64,000 bases of DNA from Terrimonas ginsenosidimutans (GTDB lineage: Bacteria > Bacteroidota > Bacteroidia > Chitinophagales > Chitinophagaceae): NCBI RefSeq assembly GCF_022012415.1, contig NZ_JAKLTR010000002.1, forward strand, positions 310,001 to 374,000. The letters are read 5' to 3'. Shown here piece by piece: positions 9,228 to 17,328 of this stretch (within the stretch, counting starts at the first letter, position 1; every line of letters starts with the position of its first letter). Under the pieces are notes generated by a model. It was not told where the DNA came from, did no database searches, and saw only the letters and a list, made by a program, of their open reading frames with translations. The position numbers and the translations under genes were made by a program.

Positions 9228-10202
9228 ATGGGCTTATTTGATAAAAGAATTCAATATAAACCGTTCGAATATCCTGAGGTTCTTCAGTTCACTGCGGCGA
9301 TCAACAAATCTTTCTGGGTTCATTCGGAAGTAGATTTTACAGCCGATATACAGGACTTTCATGCTCATCTGTCTCCCGAAGAACAGTCGGCTATCAAGAA
9401 CAGTCTTCTTTCGATCGCGCAGATTGAAGTTGCGGTAAAATCTTTCTGGGGAAACCTCTATCAACATTTTCCAAAACCCGAGATGAATGGGCTTGGTTCC
9501 ACTTTTGCAGAGTGCGAGTTCCGTCACTCAGAAGCTTATTCGCGTTTGCTGGAAGTGTTGGGTTATAATAACCAGTTTGAAGGTCTGCTTGAAGTGCCCG
9601 TAGTGCGTGAGCGGATCGGATACCTGTCATCCGCTTTACAGCATGCAAAATCCGATGATAAGAAAGAATATATTTCGTCTCTCATATTGTTCAGTTTACT
9701 GATTGAGAATGTAAGCCTGTTCAGTCAGTTTGCGATCATTCTTGCGTTCACGCGCTTTAAAGGCTTAATGAAAAATGTGAGCAATATCATTGCCTGGACT
9801 TCAGTGGATGAGCAAATTCATGCAAATGCGGGTATATTCCTGGTGAATAAACTGAAGGAAGAATATCCTGAGGTCTTTTCACCGGCGATGATCGAACATG
9901 TCCGCACGATCGTTCAGCAATCGATTATTACGGAAACGCGCATGCTTGATTGGATCTTCAGTGCCGGGGATATTGATGTGATCAGTAAGAAGAATCTTGT
10001 CAATTTCATGAAGAAGCGTGCAGATGACAGCCTGGAGCAGATCGGGGTTGCTCCGATATTTAATTTAAGTGCGGATGATATCCGGCCGATGATCTGGTTT
10101 GAAGAAGAAGTATTCTCCAATAGCCTGGACGATTTCTTTGCGAAACGCCCGGTTGAATACACGAAATTTGATAAGAGCATTTCGGCACACGATCTTTTTT
10201 AA
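9228..10202 (+). CDS. nrdB: Class I ribonucleotide reductase, small (beta) subunit
   Basis: This 324-residue R2 protein holds the di-metal/tyrosyl-radical cofactor that starts ribonucleotide reduction in the large subunit. The first ligand motif is E97-F-R-H100-S-E-A-Y104, matching E-x-x-H-x-x-x-Y of class Ia/Ib enzymes, with Y104 as the radical tyrosine. E67 sits where the first carboxylate ligand is expected. The second ligand set is in LLIENVSLF and in SVDEQIHAN (E-x-x-H). The C-terminal tail is acidic and aromatic, as needed to dock on R1. There is no N-terminal ATP-cone extension. The large subunit gene follows after 45 bases on the same strand. Confidence 0.95.
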   Translation: MGLFDKRIQYKPFEYPEVLQFTAAINKSFWVHSEVDFTADIQDFHAHLSPEEQSAIKNSLLSIAQIEVAVKSFWGNLYQHFPKPEMNGLGSTFAECEFRHSEAYSRLLEVLGYNNQFEGLLEVPVVRERIGYLSSALQHAKSDDKKEYISSLILFSLLIENVSLFSQFAIILAFTRFKGLMKNVSNIIAWTSVDEQIHANAGIFLVNKLKEEYPEVFSPAMIEHVRTIVQQSIITETRMLDWIFSAGDIDVISKKNLVNFMKKRADDSLEQIGVAPIFNLSADDIRPMIWFEEEVFSNSLDDFFAKRPVEYTKFDKSISAHDLF

Positions 10203-10247
10203 TATACTTTCTCCATTATATAGTCAAAACCCATTAAATCTACTAGT

Positions 10248-11963
10248 ATGACAACATTGTTTGAGTCAGCAGAGCCCGCAGTTGATCAGCTGCCAGATAT
10301 AGCTGGTAAATATGAACACGAAAAACTGTGGTGGAAGAATGAAGAGAGTGAGCAGATACTCAACCGCGGATACCTTTTGAAAGGAGAGACGGTAGAGGGT
10401 GCAATAGACCGGATCTGTTCTGCTGCAGCTCAGCGTTTATATAAACCTGAATTGAAAGATGCGTTCAAGGAAATGATCGAGAGAGGATGGATGAGCCTCA
10501 GCTCACCTATCTGGGCGAATATGGGGACAGAAAGAGGTCTTCCGATCTCCTGCTTTAATGTTCATGTTCCTGATAATATTGAAGGCATTACGCATAAGCT
10601 TGGTGAGGTGATCATGCAAACGAAACTTGGTGGCGGTACGTCTGCTTACTTTGGTTCATTGCGTGAAAGAGGAAGCGCTGTAACTGATAACGGAAAGAGC
10701 AGTGGTGCAGTCAGCTTTATGCGTTTGTTCGATACGGCGATGGATACGATCTCCCAGGGTGGCGTTCGCCGTGGTGCATTCGCTGCCTATATGGATATCG
10801 ATCATGGTGATATCGAGGAGTTCCTGTCTATTAAAGATATTGGTCATCCGATCCAAAACCTGTTCAACGGAGTTTGTGTTCCGGACTACTGGATGCAGGA
10901 TATGATCGATGGCGATATGAAGAAAAGAGAAGTGTGGGCGAAAGTGCTTGAAAGCCGTCAGCAGAAAGGTCTTCCTTACATTTTCTTTACAGACAATGTG
11001 AATCGTAATAAGCCGCAGGTTTATAAAGACGCCAATCTTTCGATCAACGCCAGCAATCTATGCTCCGAGATCATGCTGCCATCTACAGAAGATGAGTCAT
11101 TCATCTGCTGCCTGTCTTCCATGAACCTCGAGTTGTACGATGAATGGAAAGATACCAACGCGGTAAGACTGGCTGTGTTCTTCCTTGATGCCGTGTTACA
11201 GGAGTTCATTGCAAAGACAGAAGATAATTTCTACCTGAAAGCTGCGAACACTTTTGCGAAGAGACATCGTGCGCTCGGCCTGGGTGTATTAGGCTGGCAT
11301 TCCTATCTTCAAAAGAATATGATCCCCTTCGAAGGCCTGAAAGCAAAACAGTTAACGGCTTCAATCTTTAAAGATATCCAGGAAAAAGCATTAAAAGCAA
11401 GTAAAGACCTGGCATGGATCTATGGTGAGCCCGATCTGTTAAAGGGATATGGCCGGAGAAATACTACCGTCCTTGCGATTGCGCCAACTACCTCTTCTTC
11501 CGCAATCCTTGGTCAGACATCGCCCGGTATTGAGCCATTCAGCAGCAACTATTTTAAAGCGGGGTTGTCGAAAGGTAATTTCATGCGGAAGAATAAGTAC
11601 CTGAAAGAATTGCTGATCAAAAAAGGTATCGATAATGAAGATACCTGGCGCACGATCATGCTGAATCATGGAAGTGTGCAGCACCTGAAAGAGCTGACGG
11701 TGGAAGAGAAAGAAGTATTCAAGACATTCAAAGAGATCAGCCAGCTGGAGATCATTCAACAGGCATCCATCCGTCAGCAATATGTGGATCAGTCTCAAAG
11801 CCTGAACCTAAACATTCCTTCGGATGTTCCTGTTAAGGATGTGAACCGTCTCCTGATCGAAGCATGGAAGCTGGGTATCAAAACCCTGTATTACCAGCGC
11901 AGCCAGAGCGTGTCAAAAGAAATGGTTACAAGTTTGGTGAGCTGCAAGAGCTGTGAAGCTTGA
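10248..11963 (+). CDS. nrdA: Class I ribonucleotide reductase, large (alpha) subunit, short form
   Basis: The catalytic subunit that reduces ribonucleoside diphosphates. The ten-stranded barrel residues are visible: C102 (SCFNVH) and C287 (FICCLSS) as the redox pair, C272 with N270 and E274 in NLCSEIMLPS as thiyl-radical and proton-transfer residues, and APTTSSS near residue 405. The C-terminus ends CKSCEA, the CxxC that is re-reduced by thioredoxin or glutaredoxin. At 571 residues it is much shorter than NrdA (about 760) or NrdE (about 700). The N-terminal ATP-cone and part of the helical domain are absent, so dATP overall-activity control through a cone is not expected. An intrinsic terminator follows closely. 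Confidence 0.95.
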   Translation: MTTLFESAEPAVDQLPDIAGKYEHEKLWWKNEESEQILNRGYLLKGETVEGAIDRICSAAAQRLYKPELKDAFKEMIERGWMSLSSPIWANMGTERGLPISCFNVHVPDNIEGITHKLGEVIMQTKLGGGTSAYFGSLRERGSAVTDNGKSSGAVSFMRLFDTAMDTISQGGVRRGAFAAYMDIDHGDIEEFLSIKDIGHPIQNLFNGVCVPDYWMQDMIDGDMKKREVWAKVLESRQQKGLPYIFFTDNVNRNKPQVYKDANLSINASNLCSEIMLPSTEDESFICCLSSMNLELYDEWKDTNAVRLAVFFLDAVLQEFIAKTEDNFYLKAANTFAKRHRALGLGVLGWHSYLQKNMIPFEGLKAKQLTASIFKDIQEKALKASKDLAWIYGEPDLLKGYGRRNTTVLAIAPTTSSSAILGQTSPGIEPFSSNYFKAGLSKGNFMRKNKYLKELLIKKGIDNEDTWRTIMLNHGSVQHLKELTVEEKEVFKTFKEISQLEIIQQASIRQQYVDQSQSLNLNIPSDVPVKDVNRLLIEAWKLGIKTLYYQRSQSVSKEMVTSLVSCKSCEA

Positions 11964-11995
11964 TCAAATAAGGAAGTTCCATATCAATTTATATC

Positions 11996-12024
11996 AACGC
12001 CTCCTGATCGGGAGGCGTTTTTGT
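11996..12024 (+). terminator. Intrinsic terminator after the reductase genes
   Basis: A 9-bp perfect stem (aacgcctcc 11996-12004 with ggaggcgtt 12011-12019) with a six-base loop is followed by TTTTG. It lies 33 bases after the large-subunit stop codon. Confidence 0.85.
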
Positions 12025-12120
12025 GTTTTCCGTGACCAATGGCAGCCCCGGTTCGATGCTATCAGGCTGAGGAGACAAGCAGTTGGTGTAATGGGAGGTT
12101 TGAAGGGCGGAAAGTTGCAC

Positions 12121-12165
12121 AGGTTTCGAAGGTTTAATGGGTTTCAAAGGTTCCATAGGTTGATG
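12121..12165. repeat. Degenerate 9-nt tandem repeat
   Basis: Five consecutive 9-base units of the form (a/g)ggtt(t/c)nnn begin at 12121, 12130, 12139, 12148 and 12157. The unit length equals that of the gtttaag-type repeats at 27.6 kb. No coding signal accompanies them; an open frame over this stretch is judged spurious. Confidence 0.55.
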
Positions 12166-12179
12166 TCTCGCAAAAGGTT

Positions 12180-12356
12180 TGGTAAGTCTCGGGGGCTACG
12201 CTTCCCCGGGGGCGGGCTAATATTCCCGCCGCGCGACGATGCGTTCACGGCCGCGCATTACGATCCATTTGCCGCGCGCGCGCAGGCCAGAAATGGGCAT
12301 ACGACAGCAACCGCATTGCTGCGTTTGACTGTCGTCGCCCACTTTTCATTTGTATA
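12180..12356. other. GC-rich intergenic stretch rich in hairpins
   Basis: In the 709-base gap between the reductase terminator and the GNAT gene this segment is clearly more GC-rich than its surroundings. It carries three nested inverted repeats: gggg/cccc around 12189-12212, ggcggg/cccgcc around 12211-12232, and a long arm pair, gggc-a-tacgacag with ctgtcgtcgccc, at about 12295-12345 closed by aaccgca/tgcgttt. It may be a REP-like element or a structured RNA. No protein motif is seen. Confidence 0.4.
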
Positions 12357-12406
12357 ATTCCACAATTCCTATCTCACTATTCCTTTTTTGATCATACTAA
12401 TAAATG

Positions 12407-12467
12407 AAAAAAAACGCACCGCCCTTTTCAGGACTGCCCTCCTCCACCAGTCCTGAAAATGACGGTG
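12407..12467 (-). terminator. Intrinsic terminator on the minus strand
   Basis: A perfect 12-bp stem (ttttcaggactg 12425-12436 with cagtcctgaaaa 12448-12459) is extended by caccg/cggtg. On the minus strand it is followed by eight U (A-run at 12407-12414). It lies about 200 bases beyond the GNAT stop codon, the nearest upstream minus-strand gene. Confidence 0.7.
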
Positions 12468-12672
12468 ACTAAGAAATTTCTCTGCTGTAAATATCATTGT
12501 ATGTAAAAGGGAATCCATGGGAAAAACACAGGATCTCCCGGGAAAATAACGGAAGTACTATGTTGAATTGACGAACTGTAACATAAACTGAACACCTCAT
12601 CCTCCGAGTTTGCACCTGATACCTTACTGCCTGTTAAGATCATAAGACCGGAATGTGACCAGTATTTTTACC

Positions 12673-13131
12673 TCAGAACTTGTATGTTAATAAAAGCATG
12701 TCTCTTAATTGAATGCCGTCCTCATATATGGGTTCGTCGTACTGCTGAATAAAAAAATCTTTTCTGACACCAGATCTTTTGAATCCGTTCTTTTCATAGA
12801 ACTGGATTTGCGCAGCCGCAGAATCGGGTGTGCCAACGATAATTTGCGGGTACCGGGTCAGGCAGATCTCCTTTATATAACCGATGATGATACTGCCGAT
12901 CCCTTTTCGCTGGAATTCCGGAAGGACGGCGATGTTCTTTAATTCAATTGTTTGCCTACTGATCGGAGACAGGCAGAATGCTCCAATTAATTGATGGTCA
13001 TTTTTGACGAGATAGAACTCTGATCCGAAAACATATTTGTTGATAGCTTCAATGGTTTCATCTGCCAGTAATAAGAGATCATAAGGGATGTTTTTGCTGT
13101 TATCGACCTGTTCATAATATAGCTGTATCAT
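12673..13131 (-). CDS. GNAT family N-acetyltransferase
   Basis: A 152-residue protein with the GNAT core. Beta strands lead into motif A, IAVLPEFQRKGIGSIIIGYI, where Q-R-K-G-I-G is the acetyl-CoA pyrophosphate loop. A C-terminal YEKNGFKRSGVRKDFF segment (motif B, Y-x-K-x-GF) follows. The acceptor substrate cannot be predicted. It starts 24 bases after the stop of the di-haem protein gene and may share its transcript. It is the last gene before the minus-strand terminator. Confidence 0.9.
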   Translation of the reverse strand: MIQLYYEQVDNSKNIPYDLLLLADETIEAINKYVFGSEFYLVKNDHQLIGAFCLSPISRQTIELKNIAVLPEFQRKGIGSIIIGYIKEICLTRYPQIIVGTPDSAAAQIQFYEKNGFKRSGVRKDFFIQQYDEPIYEDGIQLRDMLLLTYKF

Positions 13132-13155
13132 CCTGGTTAATCTGTGGCATGAGTT

Positions 13156-14217
13156 TTAACGAATATGTTCATATGGTTTGAAGGCGGGGTCTGATAGTGA
13201 CGGGTTTTTGATCAGTACAGAATCGGTCAACGTTCGGAGAAAATACGTGATGTACTGGATCTGTGCCTTATCGAGCGGTTTGCTGTTTATGATCAGCGTG
13301 TCCGTATTCGGGTCAGGTGTCGCCATGCTGAAATGATTGGTGGCAATACTTAATCCCCAGGTGCGTCCATCGTGAAAGTATGGTGCGGTACGTGCAATGT
13401 TCCGCAGAGACGGTACTTTGAATTTCAGTGAATCTGCCGGTAGACCGGTGATGCGCATACGGCCATAATCGTTGATGGTGGGATCCAGTGGCAATCCGAT
13501 ATTTCTATAACTGAAATCTGTAAAGAATGGTTCCGCATGGCAACTGTTGCAATGCAACTGGAATAATTCATAGCCGCGTTGCTCGAAGTCGTTGAACCTG
13601 TCTTTCCCTTTTTTAACGCGATCGTATCGCGAACTGGCTGAAACGATGGTACCGGTGAACTGGGCCAGTGCCCGCAGGATTCGTTGTGAATTGATCTTCG
13701 TGTCACCAAAAGCAGCTTTGAACATTGAACGGTATTGCGGATCAGCATTCAGTTTATACAGGATGCTGTCGATCGTTGTGGCCATTTCGTTTGTATCCAG
13801 CAATGGCGCCAGTGGCTGCACTTCGATATGGTTGATGGCGCCATCGAGATGCAGTTCTTTGTGCCAGGCGAGATTGAATAAAGGCGGCGCATTACGGATC
13901 GTAAAGGCATTATTGAATCCGTGGCTAAGCGGATGCTCAAAATCTGAGAAGGCGGCAAATTGCTGGTGGCAGGACGCGCAGGATGTTATACCATCTCTGG
14001 AGAGCTGCCCCTCATAGAAAAGTTTTCTTCCGAGGGCGATGCCTTCCTTTGTAAGTGGATTATCCTGGAATTTATATACCGGGGAGGGGAATCCATCAGG
14101 AATGATCTGTTTTACGGGAGTTCCAATGAGATTTTCTTTTGTAACGAAGGCCTGTATGCTAAAAGCACCAAGCATCACCAGAACGGCCAGCGATAATATG
14201 ATGATCGTAGCGCGCAT
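13156..14217 (-). CDS. MbnH/MauG-like di-haem cytochrome c peroxidase family protein
   Basis: A protein of about 353 residues with an N-terminal membrane/export helix (IIILSLAVLVMLGAFSIQAF) and two c-type haem sites, C80-ASCH84 and C223-NSCH227, in the CCP/MauG fold. Further family motifs are RKLFYEGQLSRDG and RNAPPLFN in the first half and VPSLRNIARTAPYFHDGR in the second. Start ATG at 14217 overlaps the stop of the MbnP-like gene (TAATG), which indicates translational coupling. In methanobactin operons MbnH oxidises a tryptophan of MbnP to kynurenine, creating a copper site. The same pairing here suggests the same chemistry; ordinary peroxidase activity is the alternative. Confidence 0.87.
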   Translation of the reverse strand: MRATIIILSLAVLVMLGAFSIQAFVTKENLIGTPVKQIIPDGFPSPVYKFQDNPLTKEGIALGRKLFYEGQLSRDGITSCASCHQQFAAFSDFEHPLSHGFNNAFTIRNAPPLFNLAWHKELHLDGAINHIEVQPLAPLLDTNEMATTIDSILYKLNADPQYRSMFKAAFGDTKINSQRILRALAQFTGTIVSASSRYDRVKKGKDRFNDFEQRGYELFQLHCNSCHAEPFFTDFSYRNIGLPLDPTINDYGRMRITGLPADSLKFKVPSLRNIARTAPYFHDGRTWGLSIATNHFSMATPDPNTDTLIINSKPLDKAQIQYITYFLRTLTDSVLIKNPSLSDPAFKPYEHIR

Positions 14218-14999
14218 TATTGTGCTTCCGCTGCGTTGAACATGGTGATATAATTTTCCGCATATTGCAAGGAAAGCTCGCCGGGCGTCATGCATGCCGT
14301 ATGTTTTGATAGTGGCAATGGATGTTTTCCATTGAACCATTTATTGATATCAACGGAGATCCGGATAGTTGACTGTTTGCTTCCTGTAATGATGGGCATT
14401 CGTTCTGTTACTGGGATTTCGACGCGCTGCAACACATTGTAGGGGCCTTTGAACCCGCCGATATGAAATTCAAACATGTTGCGGGGTAGTTTGGAAACGG
14501 GAGAGGAGCCTTCCAGTTTGGCCATGATGTAGCCGGTTTGCCATGTCCAGAACATTCCATTGATCGGGTCCAGAGCGCCATCCTGTGCTCCGCTTATATT
14601 TTTCAGGCTATCAACGCCGATCAGAAACGATAAGGACGTGTATTGTCCCGCTGGTACTTTCAGATCGATCTGTTTTGATAATGGTTCCGCTTCATCGATC
14701 AAAAAGTAGCTGGCCGGCGTTTTGTATAGCTTGCCTGTTTTCCGGTTGTGCCATTGAATATTGCTGATATAATACCTGAACCTGCTTACAGTGAAGGATT
14801 CGCCAAAGTCATTTTTATAAATGCTGTCCGGGGAGAATTCCCGTGTTCCAACTGTATGAACGAATTCGAGAGAAACGGTAGCAGTGGCCACCGGTCTGTT
14901 ATTTTTTTGTGCCAGGCCTGGTTGTGGGATCAGCGATATCAGTGCACTGATAAAAGTAACAGAGAGGAAGTATGAATAATATCTGCTTTTTAATACCAT
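14217..14999 (-). CDS. MbnP-like copper-binding family protein
   Basis: A protein of about 260 residues with an N-terminal signal sequence (LSVTFISALISLIPQPGLAQ). The mature part begins with an L-E-F-x-H strand, then FTVSRFRYYISNI, a segment typical of MbnP-like proteins, and DPINGMFWTWQTGY, which carries the conserved tryptophans. Toward the end comes LQYAENYITMF. Known MbnP is periplasmic and binds copper after its tryptophan is converted by MbnH. The ATG at 14999 is preferred over an upstream TTG at 15017 that would overlap the preceding gene. The gene is coupled to the di-haem gene downstream by a one-base overlap. Confidence 0.8.
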   Translation of the reverse strand: MVLKSRYYSYFLSVTFISALISLIPQPGLAQKNNRPVATATVSLEFVHTVGTREFSPDSIYKNDFGESFTVSRFRYYISNIQWHNRKTGKLYKTPASYFLIDEAEPLSKQIDLKVPAGQYTSLSFLIGVDSLKNISGAQDGALDPINGMFWTWQTGYIMAKLEGSSPVSKLPRNMFEFHIGGFKGPYNVLQRVEIPVTERMPIITGSKQSTIRISVDINKWFNGKHPLPLSKHTACMTPGELSLQYAENYITMFNAAEAQ

Positions 15000-15010
15000 C
15001 AGGTTGACTG

Positions 15011-15394
15011 TTACCAAAGTTGGTCGTTACATTTAGCCTGTATTTGCTGGAAGGTCGCATTTACCTGCGTGATCAGCGTTTTGATGTCTGTATCGTCCTT
15101 GCTTTTCCTTACACCGCTTTGAAGGGCTTCGGTGTCTTTGACCAATTTCTTCAGGAGAGACTTGAGTGTGCGGGCGTCGTAACCGGGAGGGATAGCGGAT
15201 GCCTGCAATTCTTTTGCTTTTGCTGTCAGAACGATGGCGCTATCCTTTGCTGGTTGTAATTGACCTTTTGCCGCGGTTTCGTATGTCTGATCTATCAGGT
15301 TGCGGAACTCATGAAATGGCTTCCATTGCTGTTTCTGAGCATGAAGACTGAGCGATGCAAGCAGGAGGGCGAACAATGCTATTTTTTTCATCAT
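15011..15394 (-). CDS. Small secreted helical protein of unknown function
   Basis: A 127-residue protein with a clear signal peptide (KKIALFALLLASLSLHAQ). The mature part of about 108 residues is predicted by eye to be mostly amphipathic helix, in four blocks, with a single cysteine near the end (QAKCNDQLW). No motif for haem or metal is evident, though the size and all-helical layout resemble four-helix periplasmic proteins such as the cytochrome b562 fold. It starts the minus-strand set that continues with the MbnP- and MbnH-like genes (11 bases apart), so a periplasmic role alongside them is likely. The function is unknown. Confidence 0.75.
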   Translation of the reverse strand: MMKKIALFALLLASLSLHAQKQQWKPFHEFRNLIDQTYETAAKGQLQPAKDSAIVLTAKAKELQASAIPPGYDARTLKSLLKKLVKDTEALQSGVRKSKDDTDIKTLITQVNATFQQIQAKCNDQLW

Positions 15395-15693
15395 ACGAAT
15401 TTGGCAATAAAGGTATCCAAGAAGTTGGGGAATGGGAAGAAGTTAGGGGTTTTTTCACATTTTCTTTCATTTGGCCAGGACTAATCTCCTTGGGTTAAGA
15501 CTTCTGGCGGTATAGCAAGGCTTATTAAGCCCTTTATTCCGTCCAAATGCTACCGTGCACTTTTTATATGCCTGGTATAAAGGGTAGCCACAGGCTGCGG
15601 ATCAGTGTCTGGACGCAAGCTCGCAATTCTCAGCACAGGTAATCGGTGAACTTCGGCGCGTTCTCTTTATTTTTATTCAAAATAGCTCGAGTG

Positions 15694-17328
15694 ATGATAT
15701 CTCCGATGATCCGGTCTGTATTCTTTTCCATCGTACTGCTTCAACTGTCTTGCGGGTCTATCCAGCAGTCATCGAAGCAGGGATATGCGCCTTCTGCGCC
15801 AGATCGTAACCAGGTCGGAGCCCATGCACTTCCTGCTGATATTGCACCGGTGAAAGCGCCCTTTCCTGTTAAAGATTTTAAGAAGCCTTTATTCCCTGCA
15901 TTGACGATCACCGTCCGTGCAGCATCATCATCAAATGGAAAACACACCACAGCCATTCAATCAGCAATAGATGAAGTAAGCCAACGGAACGGCGGGACTG
16001 TTATCATCCCGAAAGGTGAATGGTATTCGGGACGGATCCACTTAAAGAGCAACGTCAACTTACATCTGGAGGACGGTGCCGTGATCTATTTCAGCGGCGA
16101 AGTGGAGGATTATCGCCCGGCGGTATTTACACGATTTGAAGGTGTAGAAGTGATGTCTCTTGGTGCGTGTATTTATGCGAACGGGCAGCAGCATATCGCC
16201 ATTACCGGTAAGGGAAAACTCGTCGGACCTGCAAAAGGAGGATCGATAAGCAGGCAGGCGAGGGACACGATCGTGACCGAAGACCTCGTCCCACACACTA
16301 AGCCTGTTGCAGACAGAGTGTTCGAAGGATATGGTAACGATTTTGTATTTCGCCCGATGTTCATTTCTCCCATCAATTGTAAAGATGTGTATATCGAGGG
16401 TATTACGCTGGAAAAAACAGCATTCTGGAACATTGTGCCGGCCTATTGCGATGGCGTGATCATTCGCGGTGTGACGGTGAACTCTGTCGGAATTCCCCGG
16501 GGAGATGGGATAGACATTGAGTCGTCCCGTAATGTCCTGATAGAATATTGTACACTTAATTGCGGTGACGATTGTTTTACTATTAAAGCAGGAAGGGCGG
16601 AAGATGGTAAACGGGTAAATATTCCGAGCGAAAATATTGTGATCAGGCACTGCCTCGCGTGAGAAGGCCATGGGGGAGTGACGGTTGGCAGTGAAACTGC
16701 CGCAATGATCCGCAATCTGTATGTACATGATTGTGTGTTTGAACATACACGTACAGGTCTTAGGTTTAAAACGCGACGCCCGCGCGGTGGCGGAGGAGAA
16801 AATCTTTTCTATGAAAGGATCAGGATGAATTTATCTGGACCGGTGTTCGAATGGGATATGCTTGGTAGCCCTGCTTATGTTGGCAACCTCGCAAAACGCC
16901 TGCCCGTACTGCCCGTTACTCCATTGACACCGCAATTCAAAAATATTACAGCGCGGGATATTATTGCAGAGCAGGCAAGTCAGTTCATAAAAGCAACAGC
17001 GATACCAGAAACGCCGCTTGAAAATGTGCTTATTGAGAATATATCCATCCGTTCTGCGAAACTGATCAGAGCTGCGGATGTAAATGGATTCGTATTGAAG
17101 AACGCCACCATTGAAACCAGTGATTCCCTGATCAGCCTGCTTGACGCCAGGAACATGCTTTTTGAAAATGTCAGATTCAATACGGGAGGAGCATTGCTCT
17201 ATGTTGATGTGTCCGGGCCAGCGTCAGCGGCTATTAAGTTCAAAAATTGCTCTCCCTTAAAACCGACTGGATGGAAAGAGGCAAACTGGGTCAGGCCTGT
17301 TTCTGCAAACGGAAAAAATGATCAATGA
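15694..17328 (+). pseudogene. GH28 polygalacturonase-type gene interrupted by an in-frame TGA
   Basis: Both parts lie in one frame: residues up to NIVIRHCLA, then TGA at 16660-16662, then EGHGGVTVGSETA without any shift. Family 28 pectinases have a right-handed beta-helix with catalytic aspartates. Here DGIDIESS and CGDDCFTIKAG precede the stop, while GHGG and the substrate-binding GLRFKT follow it, so the break separates essential residues. The usual residue at this site is K or R; CGA to TGA would explain it. The N-terminus has a lipoprotein-like signal (IVLLQLSC). Start at 15694 or 15706. The 3' end overlaps the DUF1593 gene (ATGA). A base-calling error or readthrough is possible. Confidence 0.85.

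Noticed and set aside
11953-12357. Open frame of 134 residues after the reductase genes
   Set aside because: It overlaps the terminator and the 9-nt repeats, is Arg-rich from GC-rich hairpin DNA, and shows no domain or start signal.
16660-16662. TGA in the GH28 gene as a selenocysteine codon
   Set aside because: The family has K or R at this site, not cysteine, and no SECIS-like hairpin or Sec genes were seen; mutation or sequence error is simpler.
16060-16746. Antisense open frame of 228 residues in the GH28 gene
   Set aside because: The plus strand has GH28 motifs on both sides of the stop; the antisense frame has no recognisable domain.
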